From: Tropicibacter naphthalenivorans
Lineage (GTDB): Bacteria; Pseudomonadota; Alphaproteobacteria; Rhodobacterales; Rhodobacteraceae
Direction of reading: 5' to 3'
Assembly (NCBI RefSeq): GCF_900176475.1
Contig: NZ_FWXX01000007.1
Coordinates: 1-64,000, forward strand
Length of the DNA: 64,000 nucleotides
Positions 45,587-53,940 of the stretch are shown here, piece after piece; the stretch's first letter is position 1; each line of letters begins with the position of its first letter. The translations under genes and the position numbers were made by a program. The notes below the pieces were generated by a model. That model ran no database searches and was not told the DNA's origin. It saw nothing but the letters and a program-made list of their open reading frames with translations.

Positions 45587-48028
45587 TCAGGTGCCGCGCG
45601 GCTTGGCGCGCAGGGTCGGATCGGCCTCGGTGGGGTCTTCGGGCCACGGATGGCGCGGGTAGCGCGCGCGCATGTCCTTGCGCACATCGGCGTAGGATCC
45701 GGTCCAGAAACCGGGTAGGTCCATGGTGGTCTGAACCGGGCGCTGCGCGGGGCTTAGCAGGGTCACTTTCAGCGGGGTGCGGCCCACTGTCGGATGGGTC
45801 TTTTGGCCGAAAAGCTCTTGGAGACGCAGGGAAATTTCCGGATACTCGCCCGAGTAGTCAATCGGGATCTGCCGTCCCAGAGGCGTGGTGAAATGCGCCG
45901 GAATCGCGCTGTCGAGCGCCTGCATCTGCCCCCAATCGAGCCGCGCGCGCAAGGCGGGCAGCAGGTCGAATTTCTTCCAATCGGCGGCGGTTTTCACCCC
46001 GCTGAGATAGGGCAGAAGCCACTCTTCGATCTGCTCCATCAGCGCGTGGGGCGACATGTCTGGCAAATCGTGTCCGGCTTCGCGACCAAGCGCGACACGG
46101 GCGCAAAACCGCCGAGCGGCATCGGACAGCGTGATCCCAAGGTCGCGCACACCGTCCAGCATGGCGCGGGCCATGGCCTCGTCCGGGGCGTCCTTCCACA
46201 GGCGATCATCCAGCGCGATGGCGCCAAAGCGTTCCTGTTGGCGGGCGATCACCCGGCGCTCGCGCTTGGACCATTCGCAAAGGTCATGCCATTGAATTTG
46301 TTGTTCAAATAGCCCGCGCAGTTCCGATTGGCGGATGGCGATGGCCTGGCGGATGCGGGCCTCGCGCGGGTTGCCGTCGGTGTCTGTCACGACGATCAAA
46401 CGTTCGCCCGCCAGCGGGTCGCTGTCCTCCATCACCGCGCCTTTGCCGCCGGACAGTTGGAACCGCGCGGCGTCGCCTTTGCGGCGCAGGCTGATCCGGT
46501 CTGGATAGGCCAAAGCGGCCATTTCGGCGGGGCTATGGCCTCCGGAGGGCGTTTTCACCGTGGATTCAAGGCGTTTCGCCTCGGACTTAATGCGCTCATA
46601 AGCCGGACGGTTGACGCCAAAGCTGCGGCGCTCGGAAAACGCGCGCAAATCTTGCAGGGCTTCCAGCCTTGGGGATAAATCTGTGGATGCCCCTGTGAGG
46701 AAGTCCCGATCTGACAAGAGCGCCGCCAGTTTTGCCGCAGGTTTGCCCGCAACATGTAGCATATGGGCAAGCCGAGGGTGCAGCGGAAGCGCTGCAATTT
46801 GCCGTCCATGCGCCGTGATCTGCCCATTTTTCAACGCGCCGAGCATCTCTAGCAGGGCGACCGCTTCGGCGTAGGCGCCTTCGGGCGGAGGCGTGAGGAA
46901 TGGCAATTGGTCGGGCGTCGCCCCCCAAAGTGCCAATTCCAAAGCCATCGACGACAGGTCGGCAGCCTCGATTTCCGAAGGAGGAAAGGGGCTTAGCGCG
47001 CCTTCTTCACCCTTGGTCCACAGCTTGTAGGCGGTCCCCGGCGCGATACGTCCGGCGCGACCGGCGCGCTGTGTCGCCTCGGCGCGGGTCACGCGTTCGG
47101 TCACAAGACGCGACATCCCCGAGCCGGGGTCGAACCGCGCGCGCCGGGCAAGCCCGCCGTCCACCACGACGCGAATATCCTCGATGGTCAGCGAAGTTTC
47201 GGCGATGGACGTGGCCAGAACCAGCTTGCGACCGTCCGTTTCGGGGCGGATCGCGGCGCGTTGCGCGAACAGGTCCATCGCGCCGAACAGCGGGCGCAGG
47301 TGGACGCCAGCGGGCAAGCGCGACCGCAAGAGCGCCTCTGTCCGGCGAATTTCGCCTTCGCCCGGCAAAAAGGCCAAGAGCCCACCGGTGGTCTGCGACA
47401 AGGCGTGCAGGATCAGCTCGGACATGCCCTCTTCGAACCGTTGACGTTTGGGGCGGGGGGCGTCCAGCCAGATGGGCTCCACCGGAAAGGCGCGCCCTTC
47501 GGACGTCACGGTCGGCGCGTCCATCAGCGCGGCCACGGGCGCGGCGTCAAGCGTGGCGGACATGGCGATCAGCATCAGATCGTCGCGCAGCGCCTCGGTG
47601 ATTTCCAGGCACAGCGCCAGCCCCAGATCGGCGTTCAGAGAGCGTTCGTGGAATTCGTCAAAGATCACCGCGCCGATGCCCGGCAGGTCCGGGTCGGACT
47701 GGATCATCCGGGTCAGGATGCCTTCGGTGACCACTTCAATGCGGGTGTTCTTGGAGGTTCGGGATTCGCCTCGGATCCGGTAACCCACGGTTTCGCCCGG
47801 CTTTTCGCCCAAGGTTTCGGCCATGCGGGCGGCGGCGGCGCGGGCGGCCAGACGGCGCGGCTCCAGCATGACGATGCGCCCTTGCGCCAGCCCCGCGTCC
47901 AGCAGGGCCAGCGGCACACGGGTGGTTTTGCCCGCGCCGGGGGGCGCTTGCAGCACCGCGCGATTGCGCGTCCGCAGGGCGCTCAGCAGTTCGGGCAGGG
48001 CGGCGTCTATGGGCAGGGTCTGTGTCAC
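45587..48028 (-). CDS. hrpB: HrpB, ATP-dependent helicase
   Basis: About 813 residues from a GTG at 48028, which has AAGGGG just upstream; a GTG at 48043 would add five residues without a ribosome site. It is a DEAH/RHA-type superfamily 2 helicase: motif I PPGAGKTT near residue 35, motif II DEFH, motif III SAT, and the HrpB_C domain (RYPRHPWPEDP) at the end. The C-terminus is proline and arginine rich. HrpB is widespread but its cellular substrate is poorly defined. It is followed directly upstream on the same strand by the second RTX gene. Confidence 0.95.
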   Translation of the reverse strand: MTQTLPIDAALPELLSALRTRNRAVLQAPPGAGKTTRVPLALLDAGLAQGRIVMLEPRRLAARAAAARMAETLGEKPGETVGYRIRGESRTSKNTRIEVVTEGILTRMIQSDPDLPGIGAVIFDEFHERSLNADLGLALCLEITEALRDDLMLIAMSATLDAAPVAALMDAPTVTSEGRAFPVEPIWLDAPRPKRQRFEEGMSELILHALSQTTGGLLAFLPGEGEIRRTEALLRSRLPAGVHLRPLFGAMDLFAQRAAIRPETDGRKLVLATSIAETSLTIEDIRVVVDGGLARRARFDPGSGMSRLVTERVTRAEATQRAGRAGRIAPGTAYKLWTKGEEGALSPFPPSEIEAADLSSMALELALWGATPDQLPFLTPPPEGAYAEAVALLEMLGALKNGQITAHGRQIAALPLHPRLAHMLHVAGKPAAKLAALLSDRDFLTGASTDLSPRLEALQDLRAFSERRSFGVNRPAYERIKSEAKRLESTVKTPSGGHSPAEMAALAYPDRISLRRKGDAARFQLSGGKGAVMEDSDPLAGERLIVVTDTDGNPREARIRQAIAIRQSELRGLFEQQIQWHDLCEWSKRERRVIARQQERFGAIALDDRLWKDAPDEAMARAMLDGVRDLGITLSDAARRFCARVALGREAGHDLPDMSPHALMEQIEEWLLPYLSGVKTAADWKKFDLLPALRARLDWGQMQALDSAIPAHFTTPLGRQIPIDYSGEYPEISLRLQELFGQKTHPTVGRTPLKVTLLSPAQRPVQTTMDLPGFWTGSYADVRKDMRARYPRHPWPEDPTEADPTLRAKPRGT

Positions 48029-48067
48029 GCGCCCCTTATCCACAAGGGGAGGGGGCGCGGCAATAGG

Positions 48068-49753
48068 TCAGGCGAAGATGAAATCGTCTACGGTCAGGCT
48101 GCTCAGCCATTTGAGGTGCGCCTCGAAATCCGCCGTGCCGTCGCCGTCGGTGTCGATTTGCAGCTGCTTATCCTTGAAACGCACTGCCGCGGTACCGTCA
48201 AAGGCGAGGTCGCCGATAAAGCTTAGCGCGCCAAACCCGGTGAGGTCGATCAGGTCTTGCCCGGATTCAAAACCGCGCACGGTGTCCATCTCGGCGGTGG
48301 TGCTGTCGCCGGCGTTGAAGATGAGCACGTCGGTCGCCTCGTCGCTGTCCCACAGGGTGATCAGGTCGGCCCCGGCGCCGCCAGACAGCGTGTCGGACCC
48401 GGCGCCGCCGTGGATCGTGTCGGCCCCGGCATCGCCTGCGATCAGGTCGTTGCCATCGTTGCCCCGCAGGATGTCATCGCCCAGCCCGCCGCTGATCTGG
48501 TCATCGCCATCGCCGCCGCTGGCGCGGTCGTCGTCTGCCCCGGCCAAGAGGCTGTCGTTGCCATCCGCGCCGAACAGGGTGTCGCGCCCCGCGCCGCCGT
48601 CCATCACATCATCGCCGGTGTTGCCGTTCATGCGGTCATTGCCCGCATCGCCGATCAGGCTGTCGGCCCCGTCGCCCCCGAACAGGTAGTCATGGCCGTC
48701 TTCGCCCAGCAGTTGGTCGTTACCGCTGCCACCGATGAGCCGGTCGTTTTCGGTGCCGCCGATCATGGTGTCGTCGCCCGCGCCGCCGCGCAGGTTGTCA
48801 AAGCCCGCACCCCCGAGCAGCAGGTCGTTGCCATCGTCACCCACGAGCACGTCATTGCCCGCGCCGCCGTCGGCGGTGTCGTCGCCAAGGTGGCCACGGA
48901 TCACGTCGCGCCCGTCTTCGCCCCGCATCAGGTCGTGGCCGAGGCCGCCCCGGATAATGTCATTGTCCGCGCCGCCCGCGATCTGATCGTCGCCATCACC
49001 GCCGCGCAGCGTGTCGCTGCCCGCCCCGCCCAGCAAGGTGTCGGCGCCATCCTGGCCAAAGAGGTTGTCGTTGCCGTCCTCGCCCAGCAGCGAATCGTCG
49101 CCGGTCTGGCCGTTGATCCGGTCGCTGCCCGCCCCGCCCAGAACGGTGTCGTTGCCGGTGCCCGCCCGCACGGTGTCATTGCCAAGCCCCACCGTGAACA
49201 GCTCATGCGCGGCTTCGGCCACCTCGGCCGAGTAGGTGCCGCTGCGCACGAGGTCATCGCCATCGGTGCCCGTCAGGGTGTTGACGTCGTTCACAAGGTG
49301 GTTGAGCCAGCCCGCGATGCGCGCGACCTCTTCGTTCTGGTTGCCGTCTTCGTTGACAAAGCGCCCGTCCGAATAGTCGAACCCGATGTGATAGATGCCG
49401 TCGATCACGCGGTTGACCATGTTCTTGCCCTGAAAACGCAGGGTCGCGCCATCGTTCTGGATCAGGTGAAAGCCGGTCTCGCCCATGCGGGTGTCGTCGC
49501 CGTGGGCCTCGGTAAACTCGGCCAGCCGCGTGGCATCGGCGCGAATCCAGTCGCTGATGGCCCGCACGTCATCGGCAGAGATGTCGCCATCGGCGTTCAG
49601 CCCCAGCGTGTCGATCCCTTGGGCGATCAGGGTGTTGATCCGCTCCGCCGCCGCAAGCCCTGCGTCAATGTCCGCCTGCGGGGCAGAGGCCGCAAGGCCG
49701 GGATCGAGGCGGATATAGTCCAAAAGGCGGTTCAGTCCGGCGAGCGTGGTCAT
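48068..49753 (-). CDS. RTX calcium-binding protein with EF-hand-like N-terminus (RTX 2)
   Basis: A 561-residue acidic protein with no Sec signal. Residues ~48-62 (GLNADGDISADDVRAI) match an EF-hand/dockerin-type calcium loop. The next ~100 residues (TGFHLIQNDGATLRFQGKN...HIGFDYSDGRF) are an unrecognised domain. Then a long array of GGxGxDxLx nonapeptides runs from about residue 165 to 500. The tail carries a TAAVRFKDKQLQIDTDGDGTADFEAHL unit and ends VDDFIFA, a type I secretion-like terminus. No transporter gene is near. The function is unknown. Confidence 0.86.
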   Translation of the reverse strand: MTTLAGLNRLLDYIRLDPGLAASAPQADIDAGLAAAERINTLIAQGIDTLGLNADGDISADDVRAISDWIRADATRLAEFTEAHGDDTRMGETGFHLIQNDGATLRFQGKNMVNRVIDGIYHIGFDYSDGRFVNEDGNQNEEVARIAGWLNHLVNDVNTLTGTDGDDLVRSGTYSAEVAEAAHELFTVGLGNDTVRAGTGNDTVLGGAGSDRINGQTGDDSLLGEDGNDNLFGQDGADTLLGGAGSDTLRGGDGDDQIAGGADNDIIRGGLGHDLMRGEDGRDVIRGHLGDDTADGGAGNDVLVGDDGNDLLLGGAGFDNLRGGAGDDTMIGGTENDRLIGGSGNDQLLGEDGHDYLFGGDGADSLIGDAGNDRMNGNTGDDVMDGGAGRDTLFGADGNDSLLAGADDDRASGGDGDDQISGGLGDDILRGNDGNDLIAGDAGADTIHGGAGSDTLSGGAGADLITLWDSDEATDVLIFNAGDSTTAEMDTVRGFESGQDLIDLTGFGALSFIGDLAFDGTAAVRFKDKQLQIDTDGDGTADFEAHLKWLSSLTVDDFIFA

Positions 49754-49939
49754 GGGGCAGCATGTCCTGTGGGTTGTGGCAGATTATGGCGTGATCGCAG
49801 GGCAATGGGGCGAAATCTTGGCAAATTAAGATTTTATATAAACTTCGCCGCCACGCGGCGCGGCGCCCCTGCGTCCAGCGGTCACTGGACAGCGCGCGCC
49901 CCTCAAGGCACAAAGCGCCCGGTATTTAGGGGGACGACG

Positions 49940-50914
49940 ATGCAGGACATGGCAGAGCAGATCTTGGCCGGGAACCGCCGGGCCTTGGCGCGGGCGATCA
50001 CCTTGGTCGAAAGCGGGCGCGGCGATCACCGCGAACAGGCCTTGGCGCTGTTGGAAAGCTTGCGCGGTCATGGCCGCCAAGCCTTGCGCATCGGTCTGTC
50101 GGGCACGCCGGGGGTGGGGAAATCCACCTTTATCGAGGCGTTTGGCTGTATGCTGACAGGGCTGGGGCTGAAGGTCGCCGTATTGGCGGTGGACCCCAGT
50201 TCGGCGCGCTCGGGCGGGTCAATCCTTGGGGATAAGACCCGGATGGAACGCTTGGTGCGCGAGCGCAACGCCTTTATCCGCCCGTCGCCCTCGCAAAGCC
50301 AGCTGGGGGGCGTGGCGCGCCGCACGCGTGAGGCGATTGATCTGTGCGAAGCGGCGAATTTCGACGTGATTCTCATCGAGACGGTGGGCGTCGGCCAATC
50401 CGAGACCATGGTGGCCGAGATGGCCGACCTGTTCTTGTTGCTGCTGGCCCCGGCGGGCGGCGACGAGCTGCAAGGGGTCAAGCGCGGCATCATGGAGATG
50501 GCCGACATTCTGCTGATCAACAAGGCCGACGGTGATCTGAAACCGCAGGCGATCCGGACCTGTGCCGATTACGCTGGCGCTCTGCGGTTGTTGCGCAAAC
50601 GTCCCCAAGACCCCGAAGGCTTTCCCAAGGCGCTGACAGTCTCGGCGATCGAGGAAAACGGGCTGGAAAAGGCGTGGGAAGAGATGCAGGCGTTGAACAC
50701 GTGGCGGCATGAAAGTGGCAACTTTGACGCGCGCCGCGCCGCCCAGGCCCGATTCTGGTTTGAGGCCGAAGTGCGCGAGCGTCTGCTGGCCCGTCTGACC
50801 CGCGAGCCGGTCAAAGGCGCGATGAAAGCGCTGGCCGGGCAGGTGGAAGACGGCGCTTTGACGCCTTCTGCGGCGGCAGAAGAGCTTTTGCGCGAACATC
50901 TGATGATGGAATAG
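49940..50914 (+). CDS. meaB: MeaB/ArgK, methylmalonyl-CoA mutase-associated GTPase
   Basis: A protein of 324 residues from ATG 49940. A GTPase of the G3E family that protects and reloads B12 on methylmalonyl-CoA mutase. Walker A is GTPGVGKST (residues 55-63), switch DPSSARSGGSILGDKTRM, and ETVGVGQSE. The base-specificity motif is NKAD. Length is typical. The mutase gene is not in the window. A much longer frame extends upstream to 48257 but is antisense to the RTX gene and not real. Confidence 0.95.
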   Translation: MQDMAEQILAGNRRALARAITLVESGRGDHREQALALLESLRGHGRQALRIGLSGTPGVGKSTFIEAFGCMLTGLGLKVAVLAVDPSSARSGGSILGDKTRMERLVRERNAFIRPSPSQSQLGGVARRTREAIDLCEAANFDVILIETVGVGQSETMVAEMADLFLLLLAPAGGDELQGVKRGIMEMADILLINKADGDLKPQAIRTCADYAGALRLLRKRPQDPEGFPKALTVSAIEENGLEKAWEEMQALNTWRHESGNFDARRAAQARFWFEAEVRERLLARLTREPVKGAMKALAGQVEDGALTPSAAAEELLREHLMME

Positions 50915-50924
50915 CGCTCGAGGC

Positions 50925-50953
50925 TTGACGGCACGCTCGGGTGAGTCTATTGC
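50925..50953 (+). promoter_or_regulatory. Predicted rpmB promoter
   Basis: TTGACG (50925-50930), a 17-base spacer and TATTGC (50948-50953). The predicted start leaves a leader of about 85 bases that contains two hairpins. Confidence 0.5.
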
Positions 50954-50969
50954 GACCCGACAAGATTCA

Positions 50970-51037
50970 GGGCGCCATCGCGGCGCCCTTGCATATTGGC
51001 AAGGCTACCTCATGGGGCCTCGCCCCAGAGGATGAGG
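50970..51037 (+). promoter_or_regulatory. Structured rpmB leader that can mask the ribosome binding site
   Basis: Hairpin 1 is GGGCGCC-atcgc-GGCGCCC (50970-50988). Hairpin 2 has GGGGC-ctc-GCCCC (51014-51026) stacked on CCTCAT/ATGAGG (51008-51013 with 51032-51037). The ATGAGG arm is the Shine-Dalgarno region, 8 bases before the rpmB start, so folding would hide it. This is the layout of an autoregulatory ribosomal protein leader; binding of L28 is inference. Confidence 0.5.
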
Positions 51038-51045
51038 ATAAACCT

Positions 51046-51333
51046 ATGTCGCGTGTTTGCGAACTGACCGGTAAAGGCCCGATGGTTGGCAACAATGTCA
51101 GCCACGCCAACAACAAAACCAAGCGTCGTTACTTGCCCAACCTGAACGATGTGACCCTGCAGTCCGAGACCCTCGGTCGCGGTGTCAAGCTGCGCATCTC
51201 TGCGCACGCCCTGCGTTCGGTCGACCACCGCGGTGGTCTGGACAAGTTCCTGGCAAAAGCCAAGGACGTCGAGCTTTCGGACCGCGCTCTGAAGCTCAAG
51301 AAAGAGATCGCAAAGGCCCAGGCAGCCGCCTAA
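51046..51333 (+). CDS. rpmB: 50S ribosomal protein L28
   Basis: A protein of 95 residues from ATG 51046. N-terminus [34 protein letters not shown] is the L28 signature. It is a basic protein of the large subunit. The alphaproteobacterial form is longer than the E. coli one, as here. A leader hairpin can cover its ribosome binding site. A weak terminator follows. Confidence 0.98.
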   Translation: MSRVCELTGKGPMVGNNVSHANNKTKRRYLPNLNDVTLQSETLGRGVKLRISAHALRSVDHRGGLDKFLAKAKDVELSDRALKLKKEIAKAQAAA

Positions 51334-51342
51334 GTCTTTGAG

Positions 51343-51361
51343 AAACCTTTACGGTTTTTTG
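51343..51361 (+). terminator. Weak terminator after rpmB
   Basis: AAACC-tttac-GGTTT is followed by a short T-run. The stem is only 5 bp and AT-rich, so readthrough into the next gene is likely. Confidence 0.45.
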
Positions 51362-51444
51362 TTCAGCCCCGTGGTCAGATCGACTGCGGGGCTGTTTCCA
51401 TTTGTCGCGTGCGCTTTGCGGCGGCAGGGATTATATCGGGATTG

Positions 51445-51795
51445 ATGAAAAGATTTGCGCGCCCCTTTGCCGGTGTTCTGCTGGCGCTGATGTTGGCCGT
51501 GACGAGCCTGTCGATGGCCGTCGCGCGCGGGCAGGCTGCGCCTGTGGGGACTATGGCCCTGTGTGCCGGTGGCGTCTTGCAGATCGTTCCCGTCGATGCC
51601 GACGGCCAGCCGACCGCCCCGGCGCATCTGTGCCCCGACTGCGCCTTGTCGCTGTTCGTGGGGCTTGGCGAAGGATTCGTCCTGACGGCCCCGCAAGGGG
51701 TTTGGCTTGCTGCGCCTGCCGAGGCCCGTTCGTCCCGGTCTGGCGGGCGTGTGGCCCCAAATGCCGTGGCACGGGGGCCGCCTTCCTTGGTTTGA
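51445..51795 (+). CDS. DUF2946-like exported protein
   Basis: A protein of 116 residues from ATG 51445 (MKRFARPFAGVLLALML). A signal peptide ends near AVARGQA. The mature part contains the pattern LCAGGVLQIVPVDADGQPTAPAHLCPDC, where Cys pairs and a His are conserved in DUF2946 proteins linked to copper genes. It sits 35 bases before the PCu(A)C gene on the same strand and is likely cotranscribed. The likely role is periplasmic copper handling; this is inferred from context. Confidence 0.75.
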   Translation: MKRFARPFAGVLLALMLAVTSLSMAVARGQAAPVGTMALCAGGVLQIVPVDADGQPTAPAHLCPDCALSLFVGLGEGFVLTAPQGVWLAAPAEARSSRSGGRVAPNAVARGPPSLV

Positions 51796-51830
51796 AATCC
51801 CTTATTTTCAAATCAACGAAGGATAGACTG

Positions 51831-52319
51831 ATGAAACCGACCTTTTTGATCGCGGGCGCTGCCCTGATGATGACCGCTGTGCCTGCGCTGGCCGATATCG
51901 TGGTGAAAGACCCCTATGCGCGCGCCGCCAACACCATGGCCGGTGCGGCATTCATGATGATCGAGAACACCGGCGATGCGGCGGACCGCTTGATCGACGC
52001 GCGCGCCGATGTGTCCAAGCGGGTGGAGCTGCACACGCACAAGGACATGGGCGACGGCATTATGAAGATGGTGCACGTGGAGGAGGGCTTTGCCATTCCG
52101 GCGGGTGAGACTCATGCCTTGGCGCGCGGTGGCGATCACGTTATGTTCATGGGGCTGAACGCACCGTTTGTTCAGGGCGAGAGCTTTGCGCTGACGCTGG
52201 TGTTCGAAAACGCCGGTGAGATCGTGGTGGATGTGCCCGTCGATCTGGAGCGCAAGCCGATGCACGGCGGTGGGATGAAGCACGGTGCGATGAATGGCGC
52301 GATGAAGCCGTCGAACTGA
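51831..52319 (+). CDS. Copper chaperone PCu(A)C family protein
   Basis: A protein of 162 residues with a signal peptide (ALA, then DIVV). The Cu(I)-binding pattern is seen: His/Met residues in ELHTHKDMGDGIMKM and a later HVMFM, matching the H-(M)x10-M-x21-H-x-M scheme. A Met/His-rich tail (MHGGGMKHGAMNGAM) follows. PCu(A)C delivers copper to CcO subunit II in the periplasm. Paired with DUF2946, it forms a copper-delivery module. A dispersed hairpin repeat lies just past the stop. Confidence 0.93.
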   Translation: MKPTFLIAGAALMMTAVPALADIVVKDPYARAANTMAGAAFMMIENTGDAADRLIDARADVSKRVELHTHKDMGDGIMKMVHVEEGFAIPAGETHALARGGDHVMFMGLNAPFVQGESFALTLVFENAGEIVVDVPVDLERKPMHGGGMKHGAMNGAMKPSN

Positions 52320-52340
52320 TTTTCTAAATCAGGATTTGGG

Positions 52341-52404
52341 GAAGGGGGGCGCTGCCCCCCGGCCCGTTGGGCCTTCCCCCCGGGATATTTTTAAAGAGAA
52401 GAAG
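52341..52404 (-). repeat. Double-hairpin intergenic repeat, copy 3
   Basis: On the minus strand it starts with the TTCTTCTCTTTAAAAATATC tract directly after the sirtuin stop. It continues with GGCCC-aac-GGGCC and a 7-bp GGGGGGC/GCCCCCC stem. It lies between convergent genes, unlike copies 1 and 2. Confidence 0.8.
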
Positions 52405-52407
52405 CGG

Positions 52408-53091
52408 TTAGAGAAGGGTGGCAACCCAGTCGGGGACGATTTGGCTGGCGGGGCCGATGTGGTGCTGGTGGAACGCGCGCGAGATGTCGGTGGCGTTCAG
52501 GTTGAGTTCCACGGTTTCGGCCCCGGCGTAGAGCGCCTCTTGGACGAAGCCGGCAGCGGGGTAGACCTGGCCCGAGGTTCCGATCGACGCGAAGAGCGTG
52601 CAGGTGGCGAGGTGATCGGCGATTTCGTCCATGTGGTAAGGGATTTCGCCGAACCAGACGATATCGGGGCGGGCGTTCGGGGTCTGGCAGTGGGGGCAGA
52701 GCGTGCTGCCGTCCATTTCCAGAGGGGCGGGCCAGCGGTGCGTGCAGGCGGCGCAGAGCGCGCTGTCCAGCTGGCCGTGCATGTGGATGGCGGTGCTGCC
52801 TGCCTTTTCGTGCAGCCCGTCGACGTTTTGGGTGACAAGGATGACCTCTGCCTTGCCGCTGTTTTGCAGTTTGGCAAGCGCGTGGTGGGCGGCGTTGGGC
52901 GTGGCCTGTAGGCTTTGGGCGCGGCGGGCGTTGTAAAAGCCGTGGACCAGCGCGGGGTTGCGGGCGAAGCCCTGAGGCGTGGCGACGTCTTCGATGCGGT
53001 GCTGCGCCCAGAGGCCGCCTTCGTCGCGAAAGGTGCCAAGGCCGCTTTCGGCGGACAGCCCTGCGCCGGTGAGGATGACGATCTTGTCCAT
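52408..53091 (-). CDS. cobB: Sir2-family NAD-dependent protein deacylase (CobB-like)
   Basis: A 227-residue sirtuin. NAD-binding motifs TGAGLSAESGLGTFRDEGGLW, TQNVDGLHEKAG and the catalytic His in HMHGQ are present. The zinc site shows CAAC and CPHC. A YxxR pair (Tyr53, Arg56) matches class III sirtuins, which remove acidic acyl groups (succinyl, malonyl). This predicts an acyl-lysine deacylase acting on metabolic enzymes. The gene starts 42 bases from the divergent phosphatase gene. Confidence 0.94.
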   Translation of the reverse strand: MDKIVILTGAGLSAESGLGTFRDEGGLWAQHRIEDVATPQGFARNPALVHGFYNARRAQSLQATPNAAHHALAKLQNSGKAEVILVTQNVDGLHEKAGSTAIHMHGQLDSALCAACTHRWPAPLEMDGSTLCPHCQTPNARPDIVWFGEIPYHMDEIADHLATCTLFASIGTSGQVYPAAGFVQEALYAGAETVELNLNATDISRAFHQHHIGPASQIVPDWVATLL

Positions 53092-53133
53092 GTGGTCTTG
53101 ACCCTTTGTGCGTGCGCCGGATAGGCGAGGGGG

Positions 53134-53583
53134 ATGACCTATCGTATCCTATTCGTTTGTCTGGGCAATATCTGCCGGTCGCCCTCTGCCGAAGGGGTGG
53201 TGCGCGCAATGGCGGAGCAGCGCGGCGTGGATGTGGAACTGGACAGTGCGGGCACCGGGCGCTGGCACATTGGCGAGCCGCCCTATGCGCCGATGCAGGC
53301 GGCGGCACGGGCGCGCGGGTACGATCTGTCGGAGTTGCGCGGGCGGCAGGTCTCGCGCGGGGATTTCGCCGCCTTCGACCTGATCGTGGCCATGGACGGC
53401 GACAACCTGCGCGATTTGCGGGCGATGCAGCCCAAGGCGGGCGGGGCCGAGCTGCGCCTGTTCACCGACTATGCGCCGCAGGCCGGGGCCGATGAGATCC
53501 CCGACCCCTATTATACGCGCGACTTTGACGGGACGCTCGATCTGGTCGAAGTCTGCGCGCGCGGCTTGCTCGATCAGCTGTAG
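53134..53583 (+). CDS. Low-molecular-weight protein-tyrosine phosphatase
   Basis: A protein of 149 residues. The signature CLGNICRS (Cys9 to Arg15, CX5R) lies near the N-terminus. The general acid is in PDPYY near residue 124. Such enzymes act on phosphotyrosine or arginine-phosphate proteins. No kinase is near. Its 3' end overlaps the convergent small membrane gene by 10 bases. Confidence 0.95.
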   Translation: MTYRILFVCLGNICRSPSAEGVVRAMAEQRGVDVELDSAGTGRWHIGEPPYAPMQAAARARGYDLSELRGRQVSRGDFAAFDLIVAMDGDNLRDLRAMQPKAGGAELRLFTDYAPQAGADEIPDPYYTRDFDGTLDLVEVCARGLLDQL

Positions 53584-53753
53584 ATTTGCTTGGCGACCAG
53601 CCAAGACACCGGCAGCGCAAGAATCGCGCCCGCGGCGGCGGCCAGAAGGATCGGCATCAGCGTGCCGTAGCCTGCGACCAGAACGGCGATGACGCCTGTC
53701 CCGGCAAGGGTGGTCGAGATTAGCGAAAAGAGAATGCTAGCAAGGCGAAACAT
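53574..53753 (-). CDS. Small two-segment membrane protein (often mislabelled CTP synthetase)
   Basis: A protein of 59 residues from ATG 53753 (MFRLASILFSL...). Two hydrophobic segments are separated by a short turn, ending SWLVAKQIYS. It closely matches a small membrane protein widespread in Rhodobacteraceae that databases often label CTP synthetase; it has no glutaminase or synthetase domain and cannot be that enzyme. Its end overlaps the phosphatase gene by 10 bases on the opposite strand. Confidence 0.75.
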   Translation of the reverse strand: MFRLASILFSLISTTLAGTGVIAVLVAGYGTLMPILLAAAAGAILALPVSWLVAKQIYS

Positions 53754-53940
53754 GGTGCCCTCCGAAGGTTGATGCGCCAAACATATAGGTGACGGAATGT
53801 GTGCGCTTTGATCTGGCTCAGATTTACGGCAGCGACGCGAGGGAACCTGTCAGTTTTGCTTGGTTTCGGTTTGGTTTGCTTGAACCACGTGGCAAAACCC
53901 ACATACCAATCGGTCAAATTTCTAAGCTTGGGTGATTTTG

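Noticed and set aside
48068-49753. Regularly spaced short repeats resembling a CRISPR array
   Set aside because: Spacing is 27 bases in frame with GGxGxDxLx nonapeptides; it is coding repetition.
48257-49939. Long plus-strand extension of the meaB frame
   Set aside because: The extension is antisense to RTX 2 and low-complexity. MeaB's normal N-terminus starts at 49940.
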